This document shows, in pieces, positions 49,865 through 60,659 of a stretch of 64,000 nucleotides of DNA. A program made the translations under genes and the position numbers. The notes beneath the pieces are model-generated. The model was given only the letters and a program-made list of their open reading frames with translations. It was not told the origin of the DNA and did not search any database. The DNA is from Congeria kusceri. Lineage: Eukaryota; Mollusca; Bivalvia; Myida; Dreissenidae. Positions within the stretch are counted from its first letter, which is position 1. Every line of letters starts with the position of its first letter. The stretch is taken from the NCBI GenBank assembly GCA_027627225.1, contig CM051029.1, positions 76,907,578-76,971,577 on the forward strand. Direction: 5' to 3'.

Positions 49865-51782
49865 CTAAGCATATTTATGATGCTTAAGGTGTGGAAGACT
49901 GTCATAATCAGGTTTGGGGTCACTCATGCCCTTGCCGTAGTGTAATTCCTCATGCAGTTTGTATCGATAATTCCGCGTCCTGGCACGTAAAGCTCGTGCT
50001 TTGTTGGTAGCGGATGTTTGCTTTCGGTTAAGGTCGTTGCGGTCCTCATATGCTATCTGCTTAATAATCTTTGACCCCTGGGTAAGGTTAGTATTTAGTT
50101 CAGTGGTTTTTGCAATTACAGAGTCAGCATAGCCATTGTTTAATTTGTGAACCTGCCCGTGAATTCGACCTACACAGTTGCGTGAGAAAGTCACAGTTTT
50201 AGGATTGACAGCTTGGTACGACCTGTTTACTGCTTCACTTTTTTGGGTTGTGGTTAAAAGTTTGGTAGCGTCAAGAGCAGCTGGACCTAAAAGCATTTCA
50301 ATGCATTTTTTAAGGACTTGTTGGTCACTGTCAACCATTTTAACCTTGACATTGTCTGGCATGAAATTCTTAGCTTGCCTATTTGTACCAGCACAGACAT
50401 AACTGTACTTTGCACAATGAGTACCGCAGTAACCACTGAAGCATAGAACAATGGTTGCGATTACATCAACCATGACCTTCTTTAGAACCTTGATGTCACC
50501 CTGGTGTTTATTGTGGGCAGCTTTAAGCTCAGCCATACACCTAGCTTCGACCGAGAGAGCGAACCGACTCCTGATATTAGACTTGGAATGACCCTTGAGC
50601 ATGCCCTTTGAGAAAGGCGCTTTGTTGAGCTCGCGCTTCAGCGAGTTGCCTAGGTGCCTCAGATCCTTAAGATGACCCACATTGTGACCGTGAGAGTTAC
50701 GAACACCTTGGAATGCCCTACTGTCCCCATCACAAGTGAAATTTGCTATTTTGATGTCCTTAGAGATCTGGTCACCTGACAACCTATTCCATTTGCCTTC
50801 ATCACCTATTGGTTCCCTCTCTGAAACATTTGCAGAACAATGCCCCCTATGATTGGGGCACTGAACAGGTTTACCCTTATTCCTAAGCATTGATGCAGTC
50901 CTGCATAGTTTATTTGCTACTTGTACCCCTACAATTTGCTTGTTTCTGGTATTGTTTTCACACATAGTGCTTATGGCAATAGTTCCGGCTTGAAAGGGTG
51001 TCGCGTCAGAGTTAAAAATAGGGATCTTTTTGACCAATTTTGGCATTTTCAGCAACTAAGTTTTCTCTAATCTGGTACATGCTTCTCTCATTTAGGGATT
51101 TAAGGGCAGTATTGACCTTATTTGCTTGTTTTTGCATAGCAAGTGGAGAGGGAGCAATGATATTGGTTGTGTTGAGAATTCTGCGGGAACCTGTGTTCCC
51201 AATAGAAGTACTTGCAACACCTATTTGGAAGCCTACATTGATCTGAGCTGCCTTTCTGCCCCTGGTACTTGATGGAACCTCATTGTAAAGCTTATAATGC
51301 TTGCCTACATATCTGCATCTTGTACATTTTAACCTTTCCTCCCAGCCTAAGCCCCACTTTATGGAAGCACTGCCGTCAATTACCAAGTCGCCCCTACATT
51401 TATCACTTCTTAACCTATGCTTTCTATTTTCAGAGGACATCATAGACTGGAGTAGGGCGGGGACATAGACCTTGTTCGTAAGTAAGTCGGGATGGACTTT
51501 TGATGGAGCAGGAACCCGTAACAGGTCTACATAGCGAATCTTGTTCGCTCTCGGACGCAAGGGCTTAGCTGGGGTTTGAGAGCCGTCTACATCCCGAAAA
51601 GTAAGAACCTTGTCATTGTAAGCTACCCGTGCTTCAAAGGATGACCTTTCTAACCTTACATAGGTTGTGTTGGAATTTGACCTTCTTTCATAATTATGTT
51701 TTTTCCCCTTCACCGGACTAGTCCCACCTCGTTTAAAACCAACATTGAGCAACTTTTTCTTTTGCTTGGTTATGAACCCCAT
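49865..51782 (-). pseudogene. Mutator-like transposase, copy 16
   Basis: Common break at 51012. Protein sequences as in copies 13 and 15; last complete copy. Confidence 0.72.
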
Positions 51783-52500
51783 TTTGACCAGATTGCCACC
51801 TTAAAAAAAGTCAAAGTACTTATTTTGTGCCCAAAATATGCAATTTTGTATTCCCTTAAACCTCTAAATGTGAGCAGGCAATGCAAATTGACCACCTGCT
51901 GCAGTTTAAAGGCACTCATGACATTATATACTAGAATATATAATTGGTGGCCTGTAATTAAAGAGGCTGCGACAAACAAGGTGCTTTAAAGATTTTACAC
52001 TTTATTGGTTTGAAACAAGCAATTACTGGAAGCTGATTGATTTCTACACTTCAAAGTATCTTTGATCTCCCATTTTGACTAATTTGTCAATTGTCTTGGA
52101 TGAAATTGGAATTTTTTTTCTATTAAATTTACATTTTTGGGGTGATTTTTTTTTAAAAATACACAAAAAATACATTATCAAAATGGCTTAGAGTAAAAAT
52201 ATCTAACAAAGTCATTCTCTCCTCACCCCACATAAGCCCCCCATACATGTTTGTTTGGTTTGTTTGGGTATTTTGTCACAAATATTGCAAATATCAGCTT
52301 TAATTGTTAGAGGGACATTTAAGCTTCAAGACGCTTGAAATCACCGGCTTCCGACCAAAATCACCTGTGTTTGAAAATATGAAATAAAATGGCCAAATGG
52401 ACAGATATACGAACCAAACTTAATATATTGGTGCAATATGCATGGGAAGATAATTATATGCAAGAAAAACTAATTTTAATGAGAACAAATTTCTCTTATA
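51783..52500. repeat. Truncated spacer of unit 17 at the array edge
   Basis: The unit continues normally through the spacer and ends at CTCTTATA in the endonuclease leader, about 50 bp short of the next start codon. The last bases have the AACAAATTTCTCTTATA variant found before copies 2-5, not the AATAAAAATTT variant of the adjacent copies 12-16. Confidence 0.9.
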
Positions 52501-52965
52501 GGGGGCACTATACAGTTTCTCGGGCTTCGGACTCGGCCTGGTGGGGTCTGGGTTCGAGCCGTCTTGCGCACACTGGTAATGTCAACACCTGAAAACAAAC
52601 CAAACATCATTTCAATATTGTTGTGGCTGTGGCTTCAGAAAAATATAGGGAAAAGAATTATGCAAACAGTTCCACTATAATTTTAACATGCATGATCCGC
52701 CAATTTTGGGGTTCACATGTCACCAGTTTTCGCGACCATTTCGGCGATTTTCAACATCAAACTTTCCTGCGAATGCGAGCACCTCAAACACTGCACGCCC
52801 CTCTGCATAACTTACCAGGTAGTTGATTGCAACTGAGCAAATTGGGGGTCAACCATTCAGATTTTCAGAACACTCAAAAGGCTGCTCAGTTTCACTATAT
52901 CCCTATTTATTATAATTTTCTCCCCTGCCAATTCGAATTTTTGGCTAAAACTGTATAGTGCAACC
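52501..52965. mobile_element. Short non-autonomous DNA element (MITE-like) abutting the array
   Basis: Left end GGGGGCACTATACAGTTT; the right end read on the minus strand is GGTTGCACTATACAGTTT, a terminal inverted repeat matching at 16 of 18 bases. ATA precedes the left end (52498-52500) and follows the right end (52966-52968), a possible 3-bp target duplication. No transposase inside. A GGTTCGAGCC stretch near 52552 resembles a pol III B box, without a convincing A box. Superfamily not assigned. Confidence 0.6.
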
Positions 52966-52968
52966 ATA

Positions 52969-53594
52969 ATCAAATAGGGTAAATTATAAATTCACGATTT
53001 CGACATTGTCAAATCACGCGTAACGGGACTGGCGATATAACGCGAGATTTTGAGGTCGGGGGTGGGGTGGGGGGGGGGGTTCCGTGTTCTCGCTCTTAAG
53101 TAAACATCGATCAGCTGCTGATGCCTTTTCACATAAACTGCTATTAAAACTATTAAAAAAAAACAAAATTAATTAACGTCATATGAAGACGTGTTGCTTT
53201 AATTTACGAGTTTAACGTTCACACACATAACTTAGACCTGGCTGGATAACGTGCAGTATTAATGGTCACACGAGTAGTGTGTCAACATAGGCAAACATGA
53301 AAAAGAACCACCAAACTAAACCTACGGTTAGAAGTAAACCATACAAAATCTTTTGACATGCTACTTTGAAAAACTCCATGCACCTATTTTTTTTAAACAT
53401 TTAACAGGTCAATTTTTTACTCATTTACGTTGTACTAAATGTGTAAAAACAATAGCCCAAAATTGAGTACATTTTCATGGACCCAGAAAATTAGTTTTAT
53501 TTGATGAGTGGGGTTTCTCACAGATATATTAATTTAATGTATATATCATTTTTATATGTTTTTCTTTTTTCTTTTGAGAATTACAACCTGAATA
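52969..53594. other. Non-coding flank, no gene seen
   Basis: AT-rich, with a G-rich run at about 53060-53082 and short A/T homopolymers. No open frame of interest, RNA gene or recognisable repeat. Confidence 0.5.
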
Positions 53595-53600
53595 CAAACT

Positions 53601-53735
53601 TAGCTGGTAGAGAGCTGGACTGTCAATCTGGGTGTTCGCGAGTTCGAGCCCCAGCCCAGCTTCATAAATTGTGTGGGATTGGTGATAAAATAATTTCTAC
53701 GGCTATTCTCTCCCTACCTCTGCTTCAACTAGGGC
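53601..53735 (+). mobile_element. tRNA-derived SINE-like head
   Basis: A-box-like TAGCTGGTAGAG at 53601-53612 and B-box-like GAGTTCGAGCC at 53640-53650 are spaced as in a tRNA gene. An anticodon-loop-like CTGTCAA sits at 53620-53626. The arms pair poorly and no acceptor stem closes, so a functional tRNA is unlikely. A SINE head or tRNA relic fits better; the end is uncertain. Confidence 0.45.
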
Positions 53736-54117
53736 AGTAATTAATTTCATTAAAGTATGTACATTTGGTACTGGTCAACCGCTTAGATCGGCTAAGGAAA
53801 AGTGAGTAGGTTAACTGACCGCCGTAAAGTCTGTAATTGTAGTAGATTTGGCTGCTGTATATACAGGATGAGTCCTGCAGTTCCACATAATAGACATGTG
53901 TCCTACAAGTACCATCATAAGCAATATATGCAGCTTTATTATCTCCACTTAATCAACAACACAAGAAGAAAAAAGTCCATGTTACCGGGGTATTATCTTT
54001 TAATCATGAGATATGAATATAAAGCAGTTCAAAATCTCATTCCCAGCACACAAATAAACAAAATTACATAAAGCATTCAATTATACTGAAACAAGTATCA
54101 CAAAAAATACATTTGAG
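53736..54117. other. Non-coding flank, no gene seen
   Basis: No supported gene or repeat. A short plus-strand open frame (53802-54071) has no recognisable domain. Confidence 0.4.
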
Positions 54118-54150
54118 GCGCGTCGTAGGAAAACCGGGCTCAATGCATGT

Positions 54151-54217
54151 GCGTAAACTGTCGTCCCGGATTAGCCTGTGCAGTCGGCACAGGCTAATCC
54201 GGGACGGCACTTTCCGC
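54151..54217. repeat. Strong hairpin of a bivalve interspersed repeat
   Basis: Perfect 20-bp arms (54162-54181 and 54187-54206) around the loop AGTCG. The inner 19 bases are GTCCCGGATTAGCCTGTGC and its complement. Pairing continues imperfectly out to 54151 and 54217. From memory, a close relative of this hairpin is very abundant in Dreissena and Mya genomes; not checked here. Confidence 0.7.
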
Positions 54218-54235
54218 CTACAGTGGATTTATGTT

Positions 54236-56045
54236 TAGAAGAGACTCCCTTGAAACAAAAAATACTACAAACTAGAATATACCTTTGACATCATCTCCAG
54301 TATAAGGGGCACTATTGTGCATAACTCTGTTTTGTATTGTGATAGTGTTTTGCTATTTAAAAAAAAAGATTTTCTGGTTACAGTTTATATTCAAAAGTGT
54401 TGTTACTGCTTAACTGCATAAGCTATTCACTTGAAACTCTGACAGCTCTGGTTTTAGTTCAGTTGTGTCGAAAGCCATAGGCTTATGCACTTATCAATAA
54501 TTTCCCCCAGGGGGCGGGGAGCGGCGGGCATATTCGGGACTTTTGACTGAACGCGATTCCCGACAGGCGGGAATTTGATACGCCGAATAATTCTGGGTCC
54601 GAGGAAATATACTTCGTTTTACTCGTTTCCTTATTTTATTACCGTGATTTCTTTTAGCTGCTGACTGTTAACCATCGGTGTCGCTCTCAAAAATGGAATT
54701 CTTGGTGAAATGCACAGATTTTCTATTTGAGGGAATTACGCTCATTGATTTTACCGCTAAAAATGTTTCACGTCGCATCGACAACTATCAAATATATACA
54801 TGTTTTATTTTTTATGTGAGTGAATATATCGTATTCTGTACACCGTTGCCATTTTTGATAAAGACACACTACCGTTCTACATAGCTGAATCGCATGTAAA
54901 GTCTGGTGCCGGTAAACGACCTAAGGTCGTCTGTTTTAATCCGGGACATATTTCTTATTTTTTCTTCTTCATAAGTGTTCATCGTTAGCAAAACAAAAGG
55001 CATATTTGTTTCTTCTTTGTTATTATGACGATGCTACTTCTTAGTTCTTACACTCGCATTTTTTCATTGCTGTTGTAATCGATGACCATAAATGCGTAAA
55101 TGTTGCAGATTAGGCGATTGATTTAAAAAAAAAGGACGGGTGTAGGCGAAGAGACAACTTGTCGTTTAGACGTTTTTGTAACAAATGTACACTTGGGTAA
55201 CATCCTTGGTGACACTTTAAGCAGCAGATATACTCCTTTTACCATTTGATCTTTAAACTTGGCCGAAATTTCGGATGATAGCTTTAGGACACACGTGCCG
55301 ACTTTAGGTCAAAGCAAACACTTCTCAAAAATACGGAAAAAAACCTTCTTCGGTATCCAAACTTCGAACTAAATTTGTCGGATTAGGCAGGATGTAAACA
55401 GTTTTTCTATAACATGTAATTTTAAAGGCAGAAATATAACATGTCGCATGTTATGAACATAATAAATTTAGATGTTCTTAGGAGTACGTGTCGCCGTGAC
55501 ACCGGCGTTTCTTTGAAGTGGCTTCTCATGATTATGTTAGTTTGTGCCGCCGGATGATAGGATTATATACGGAGTTTAAGTATCACTTTGTTAATTGGGA
55601 CAACTTGGAACAAAAATTGTCATATGAACAAACAACAAAAACAATAACGTAATAATCTGCCTGCTACATGTTGATGAAATGCATCAAGTGTACGAATGAG
55701 GTTATCGTTGGGCCTGCCTTTATCTGTCTTCTGTCGTTATTGCAGTCCAATGTATAATGTGACAGACCCAATGGCCACAGCAGCATTACAATATGTGCGA
55801 AGTTTGTTTGAGCATAAAACCTTTAGTCAGAGGAAAGATGCAAATGCCAGATTGTACTACATCTATTTTTCTGATATAGTTGAGGTGATCTGTTTCGCAC
55901 AAAAAGCGAGCCATAAATTTTCTAGAAGAACTGACTGCATGCAGAAGTTTTACAATGATTACTAAAAGTGGAAAAATTGGCATTACAGATGTTAGATTTC
56001 TATTTAAAATACATATAGGAATCAAATAGACTGGCTTTTATAATT
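54236..56045. other. Non-coding flank, no gene supported
   Basis: Mixed composition: a GC-rich patch at about 54508-54600, otherwise AT-rich. Short open frames at 54678-54884 and 55696-55965 show no domain. Near 54305 a GGGGCACTATTGTGC stretch resembles an interspersed-repeat end, but no partner end was found. Confidence 0.4.
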
Positions 56046-56396
56046 TTATAAATCAAAAACTGATCTTAAAACTGCAACTCTGTTTTGTTTAACATTGTCA
56101 AGTTTTATCATTTTGAAGCATGTCCCTTGAGCTTGGTTAACAGGAACACATTGTTTGAAACCCAACACATCCATTAATATCTTAACTGGAATGTATTCAT
56201 GCAGTCCGTCCGTACGACTTTCACTGAACGTGTACATGGAACAGTTAAAGGCGACGCAAAAAATGACTGTACAGCATATTGTCCATCCAAGAAAAGATGC
56301 CATGTATGTTTCGAACAGTTTACCGGTTTGTGGCGATCGGTCACTAACACCAGATTTCGATACTTGCATTTCAAAGAAAACCCAATTGAAGCCCAT
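56046..56396 (-). CDS. Unassigned 116-codon open frame with one hydrophobic segment
   Basis: ATG to stop uninterrupted, with a strongly hydrophobic stretch at about residues 33-55 that could span a membrane, and scattered Cys. The layout would suit a short membrane protein or the first exon of a type II membrane enzyme. No motif supports a family, and overlapping open frames exist on both strands. It could be chance. Confidence 0.18.
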   Translation of the reverse strand: MGFNWVFFEMQVSKSGVSDRSPQTGKLFETYMASFLGWTICCTVIFCVAFNCSMYTFSESRTDGLHEYIPVKILMDVLGFKQCVPVNQAQGTCFKMIKLDNVKQNRVAVLRSVFDL

Positions 56397-56655
56397 TTAA
56401 CAAAATGATGTGGAACGGGTTAACCACAGTTTGGTATGAGTCGACATGTCGATAAAGCGCACTGTAGGATCATATTTTTCACAAATCATATTTTTCGCAC
56501 GCCTGTGAATAATATGATCTCTTTTGTCACATTTATAAGTGTGAAGAGTATTATCGGCCAAAAAGGGTAAGCGTACGGATCACATTCTTCACATATTTTA
56601 TGGTGAAATTGTATCGCGACAAGCGATGATATCATTATTTTGAGCATAATTATAT

Positions 56656-56832
56656 AGTAATCATCATCATCATCATCATCATCGTCGTCGTCGTCATCAT
56701 TACCATCATCATCGTCATCAGTATCATCGTCACTATTGTTACCATCGTCATCATCTTCATCGTCATCATAATTATTTTCGTCTTCACCATTATTATCATT
56801 ATACTTAACGTCATCATCAGTATGGTCATCAC
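56656..56832. repeat. Trinucleotide microsatellite (ATC/GTC)n, interrupted
   Basis: Runs of CATCAT and CGTCGT with interruptions. The Met/Ile/Thr-rich minus-strand frame it creates is a by-product. Confidence 0.9.
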
Positions 56833-57159
56833 TATGAGAAACTAAGCCCTATTTAGGAGCTACTTATGTGTGCATGCGCTTAATCGTAAGTCAATACGTT
56901 TGTATGGTCTAATTAGGAAATAGAAATGCATATGTACTCGCGTATATCCATACGAATGTATACCTTTTTATTGGGATACTAACCAATGTACGCATCCAAA
57001 CGTACGTACAAACAAACGTCATATTTTTGATTATTAAAACCAAAATAACCATGCATATATCCGCCCGATCTAGAATATGCGTATACAGGGACGATAATAT
57101 AATGATCTTATTATAACCTCCGCACATTTTAGTACGTACGTTTGGACATAATTGCAGCG

Positions 57160-57395
57160 TAGCGTACCGTACCTTCCGTATCATATCGTTCGTACCGTAT
57201 CGTTCTTTACGGTATCGTATCGTACCGTACCGAACCGTACCGAACCGTACTGTACCGTACCGTACATTTCCATACCATAGCATTACAAACCATACCGAAC
57301 ATGACATGACATGCCATACCATACCAAACCGTACCATACTTAACCCTCCGATACCGTGCCGTACCATACCATGCATAACGTACCGTACCGTAAAT
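57160..57395. repeat. Degenerate pentanucleotide repeat (TACCG)n
   Basis: TACCG, TATCG, AACCG and TACCA variants in succession. The apparent minus-strand frames rich in RYGTV are products of the repeat. Confidence 0.85.
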
Positions 57396-57689
57396 CACCC
57401 TATTTGTTTTGCGGACTCATACAGTGTGACAAATATGATTATGATGTAGCCAATTCACTATTTTGAAAATGTGAACACTTTTTTTTCATGTGTGAAGAAT
57501 ATGATTTGAATGCATATCAAAAACTGGACTCGATCACACATTTCACATAAAATGTGAAGAATGAGATTGCGATTTGTGAAGAATGAGATCATATTTTTCA
57601 CACCTGTGTAAATAAGATCCTATTTTTCATATGTGTGAAAAATAGGATTTGTGAAAAATATGGTCATACAGCGCACTTATATTTCTGAT

Positions 57690-58179
57690 GATAACAGTTC
57701 AGCAATCTGGAGTTGACTTGATAAGCCCCATCAGTTGACAATAGTAATGGGAAATTATTACTAATGTATTTCATATCTGCAGGCAAATGGCTATTTAAAA
57801 AGTGTGTCAATCATAACCACTGCAAAGGATGTACTGTTTTGATAGCGTTTGTTTTTGCCGGCGTAAGCTGCCATAGCAGAGGTCTACGAAATCGGAGTGG
57901 TTTTTAGTCCAAAATTATTATATTCTTTTATTTCTTTTTCATCAGTAACTAAAATATAATTTTTTGGTAATAAATCTATTGAACTCATCATAATTTACGA
58001 CTTTTGGTGATTACTGAAGAGCTTAGAACCATGTTCATGACGACATAAGGATCGCATGGACCTAAATCGTCAGGGCTAGAGTTGTCTCACTTTTATATGA
58101 TTATCAGGTAACTAATACTGAATGACGTCACAAAATATATAGTAAACATTTTTATCAATGATCCTTAAACCCGTAATAA
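57690..58179. other. Non-coding flank, nothing recognised
   Basis: AT-rich with no supported gene, RNA or repeat structure. Confidence 0.4.
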
Positions 58180-58298
58180 CCGTCCTTGTGTGTACACTCG
58201 TACCGTGGTTCTAATAATAACCGTCCTTGTTTGTACAGGCGCACCATGGTTCTAATAATAACCGTCCTTGTGTGTACAGGCGCACCTTGGTTCTAAAT
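58180..58298. repeat. Three-copy 41-bp tandem repeat
   Basis: Copies start at 58180, 58221 and 58262 with CCGTCCTTGT; the second and third are closer to each other (ACAGGCGCACC) than to the first. Confidence 0.85.
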
Positions 58299-58538
58299 AT
58301 ACTCACACAATCGTCACAAAGTGACGACGTTAGGTCCTCGTACATGAAGTGGGCCCAATGTCTTTGCAAGATCTCCAGGACGCTCCTTGTGCAGGCATCG
58401 CACCCGGCACGATCCTCTCGTAACACGATACGAGTAACTCGTAACGTCAAAATTGAATTGACAAAATGAACTACGAGGATTTTCATATCATGATATCTTG
58501 AAGCCATCTCGTTTGCCGACTGTATGTCGGCGTTTACT

Positions 58539-59163
58539 ATAATCACTCACATCACTGTTACACACTCGTTGTGCATTATAATCACTCACATCACTGTTAC
58601 ACACTCGTTGTGCATTATAATCACTCACATCACTGTTACACACTCGTTGTGCATTATAATCACTCACATCACTGTTACACACTCGTTGTGCATTATAATC
58701 ACTCACATCACTGTTACACACTCGTTGTGCATTATAATCACTCACATCACTGTTACACACTCGTTGTGCATTATAATCACTCACATCACTGGTACACACT
58801 CGTTGTGCATTATAATCACTCACATCACTGTTACACACTCGTTGTGCATTATAATCACTCACATCACTGTTACACACTCGTTGTGCATTATAATCACTCA
58901 CATCACTGTTACACACTCGTAGTGCATTATAATCACTCACATCACTGTTTCACACTCGTTGTGCATTATAATCACTCACATCACTGTTACACACTCGTTG
59001 TGCATTATAATCACTCACATCACTGTTACACACTCGTTGTGCATTATAATCACTCACATCACTGTTACACACTCGTTGTGCATTATAATCACTCACATCA
59101 CTGTTACACACTCGTTGTGCATTATAATCACTCACATCACTGTTACACACTCGTAGTGCATTT
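58539..59163. repeat. 39-bp minisatellite, 16 copies
   Basis: The unit begins ATAATCACTCACATCACTGT and ends CTCGTTGTGCATT. Only a few point variants are present (for example CTGGTACAC near 58791 and CTCGTAGTGC at the 10th and last copies). Because 39 is 13 codons, open frames run through it on both strands (58571-59191 plus; 58488-58940 minus), with no sign that they are expressed. Confidence 0.95.
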
Positions 59164-59380
59164 CGATCTAAATGATGTTAAGACCATATGATTAAACTGT
59201 TTATTGATTTTTTCTTGTGGTGTTTTCGTTATTTCAACGTCTATAATCCTTACAATGTAAACCAATGTCTGCACGTGGATGGGACCACACAAGTCGAATC
59301 AGAAATCTTTATATGAAATGCCGTACACACTTTCAATACGTTATGTAGTGTAACGTTGCTAATAATTAAATTATTCCATT

Positions 59381-60188
59381 ATACCCCAACAAACGAAGTT
59401 TTTTTTTTGGGGGGGGGGGGGTATATAGGAGTGAGCTTGTCGGTCTGTCGGTCTGTCGGTTCATCGGTCTGTTGGTTTTTAGTTTCAGGATGATAACTCA
59501 GAAAAGGCTTTACATCAAATCATTTGTGGTACACATGTGTTAGATCATAGAATACAGGTCAAGTTTGATGTTGGTTACAAACCTCTAAATTTTGAGTTAT
59601 TCCCCTTTTCGATTTAAAATTCCCTAAAAACATGGTTTCCGGACGATAACTTAAGAATGGCTTCATATATTCAAATGATTCTTGGTAAACATGTGTAGCA
59701 TCAACAATTACGCTTCAAATGTGAATTTGGTTACAAACCACTAAATTTTGACAGAGTTATGGCTCTTTATTTGACTTTATTTGACTTATATTCCTTAAAA
59801 TATGGCTTATATTTAAATAATTGTTTGTACACATGTGAAGCATCATAAAATACATGTCATGTTCGACTATGGTTACAAACCACTAAATTTTGACACAGTT
59901 ATGGCCCCCCTTTTTGACTTAAATTTCCGAAAAACATGGAGAATAACTCATGAAAGGCTTCAAATGTTTTAATTATTTTTGGTACATATAGGTGTAACAT
60001 CATAAAATACAGATCAAGTTCAATTTTGGTTACAAACCACTAAATGTTGACAGAGTTATGGCTCCTATTGAAATTACATTTTTCCAAATACACTATTGAC
60101 CATTCACAAATTAAAGCATTCTCTCTCTGTCCATTTCTTTCTAATGGACGCCATAGTTTGTGTTACAAGGCCATATTGTGGGGGTATA
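59381..60188. mobile_element. Molluscan TIR-type interspersed repeat with four internal ~150-bp repeats
   Basis: Starts ATACCCCAACAA and ends with the inverse of ATACCCCCACAA. Just inside the left end are a G-run, GTATATAGGAGTGAGC and repeats of GTCGGTCT. The interior has four degenerate copies of a 143-157-bp unit, marked by GGTTACAAACC at 59573, 59728, 59871 and 60028. No coding potential. The type is familiar from bivalve genomes (recollection). Confidence 0.65.
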
Positions 60189-60189
60189 T

Positions 60190-60655
60190 CCGTCACTCAT
60201 GTGACAATTCTAGTTTTGTCTGGAGATTTTGTTGCGGAGGTAAATTCTATACAGGGTATTGGTACTGTGGTTCTGCTGTGTTGTTTGTTTTGGGTGGTCA
60301 TTCAGATTGTTTGTTGCGGGGTTGTGTCACTTGGTTGTTTGACTTGGTTGTGTCACGTGATTGCTGTCCTGGTTGGATTGCGCGGTTCAGTCGCACAGGT
60401 TGGTCATGTGGTTGCGCGGCGTTATTGCGCAGCCTGGTACGATAATGCTAGCAGTAGTCGACATTGTTTTTCCTTCATGGTAGGATACCGCTATTGGCAG
60501 TTGATATTCGTATTCCTGTAAGGTCAATCTACTTTCAGTTTTGAATTCGTGCCGTTACGATGATGCGAATTGAGGAACGCGCGAATAAAAAAAAAAAAGA
60601 TCATTTTGGGAGAAAAGCTAGAAAATTTCTCCTCGGGAATTTTTAAGGCAATGTA
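60190..60655. other. Flank with no supported gene
   Basis: Two overlapping plus-strand frames of 133 and 141 codons start inside the preceding repeat and continue to 60445 and 60521. They are Cys/Val/Trp-rich and low in complexity. No domain recognised. Confidence 0.4.
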
Positions 60656-60659
60656 CAGT

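Larger units (their letters stand above)
1..52500. repeat. Tandem array (macrosatellite) of a ~3.28-kb transposon-derived unit, 16 units plus a truncated one
   Basis: The endonuclease start recurs at 85, 3366, 6645, 9925, 13205, 16483, 19762, 23042, 26322, 29602, 32868, 36148, 39426, 42706, 45986 and 49266. Spacing is 3278-3281 bp, except 3266 after copy 10. All units face the same way and differ by scattered substitutions and short indels, by eye around 1% or less. Each unit contains a plus-strand endonuclease gene, a short convergent gap, a minus-strand transposase pseudogene and a ~760-bp AT-rich spacer. The array enters from the left edge and stops at 52500 inside the leader of a 17th unit. 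I found no terminal inverted repeats or target-site duplications around a unit. The array thus looks like amplified satellite DNA rather than 16 separate insertions. Unit boundaries are arbitrary. Confidence 0.97.
56452..57680. mobile_element. Non-autonomous TIR element filled with microsatellites
   Basis: The left end (56452-56500) and right end (57632-57680) are inverted copies of about 48 bp; the shared core is CATATTTTTCACAAATC. Further inward, both sides are rich in TTTTTCACA and GTGAAGAAT motifs. There is no transposase frame. The interior is two simple-sequence tracts plus AT-rich DNA. Target duplication not clear. Confidence 0.6.

Noticed and set aside
1..52500. CRISPR, rDNA, histone or snRNA tandem array
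   Set aside because: The unit is 3.28 kb with protein-coding genes of mobile-element type; no rRNA, histone or snRNA sequence and no short regularly spaced repeats.
52966..53000. Weak likeness of the right flank of the 52501 element to the array leader (GGGTAAATTATAAAT against GGGTTAAAATAAAAT)
   Set aside because: Alignable only with several gaps in AT-rich DNA; not enough to say the array resumes.
53601..53665. Possible functional tRNA (GTC anticodon-like loop)
   Set aside because: Acceptor stem absent and T-arm pairing poor; a SINE head or relic is the better reading.
58211..58546. Minus-strand 111-codon frame with C-x2-C pairs, slightly saposin-like
   Set aside because: Part of it comes from the 41-bp repeat and the edge of the minisatellite; the Cys spacing fits no family securely.
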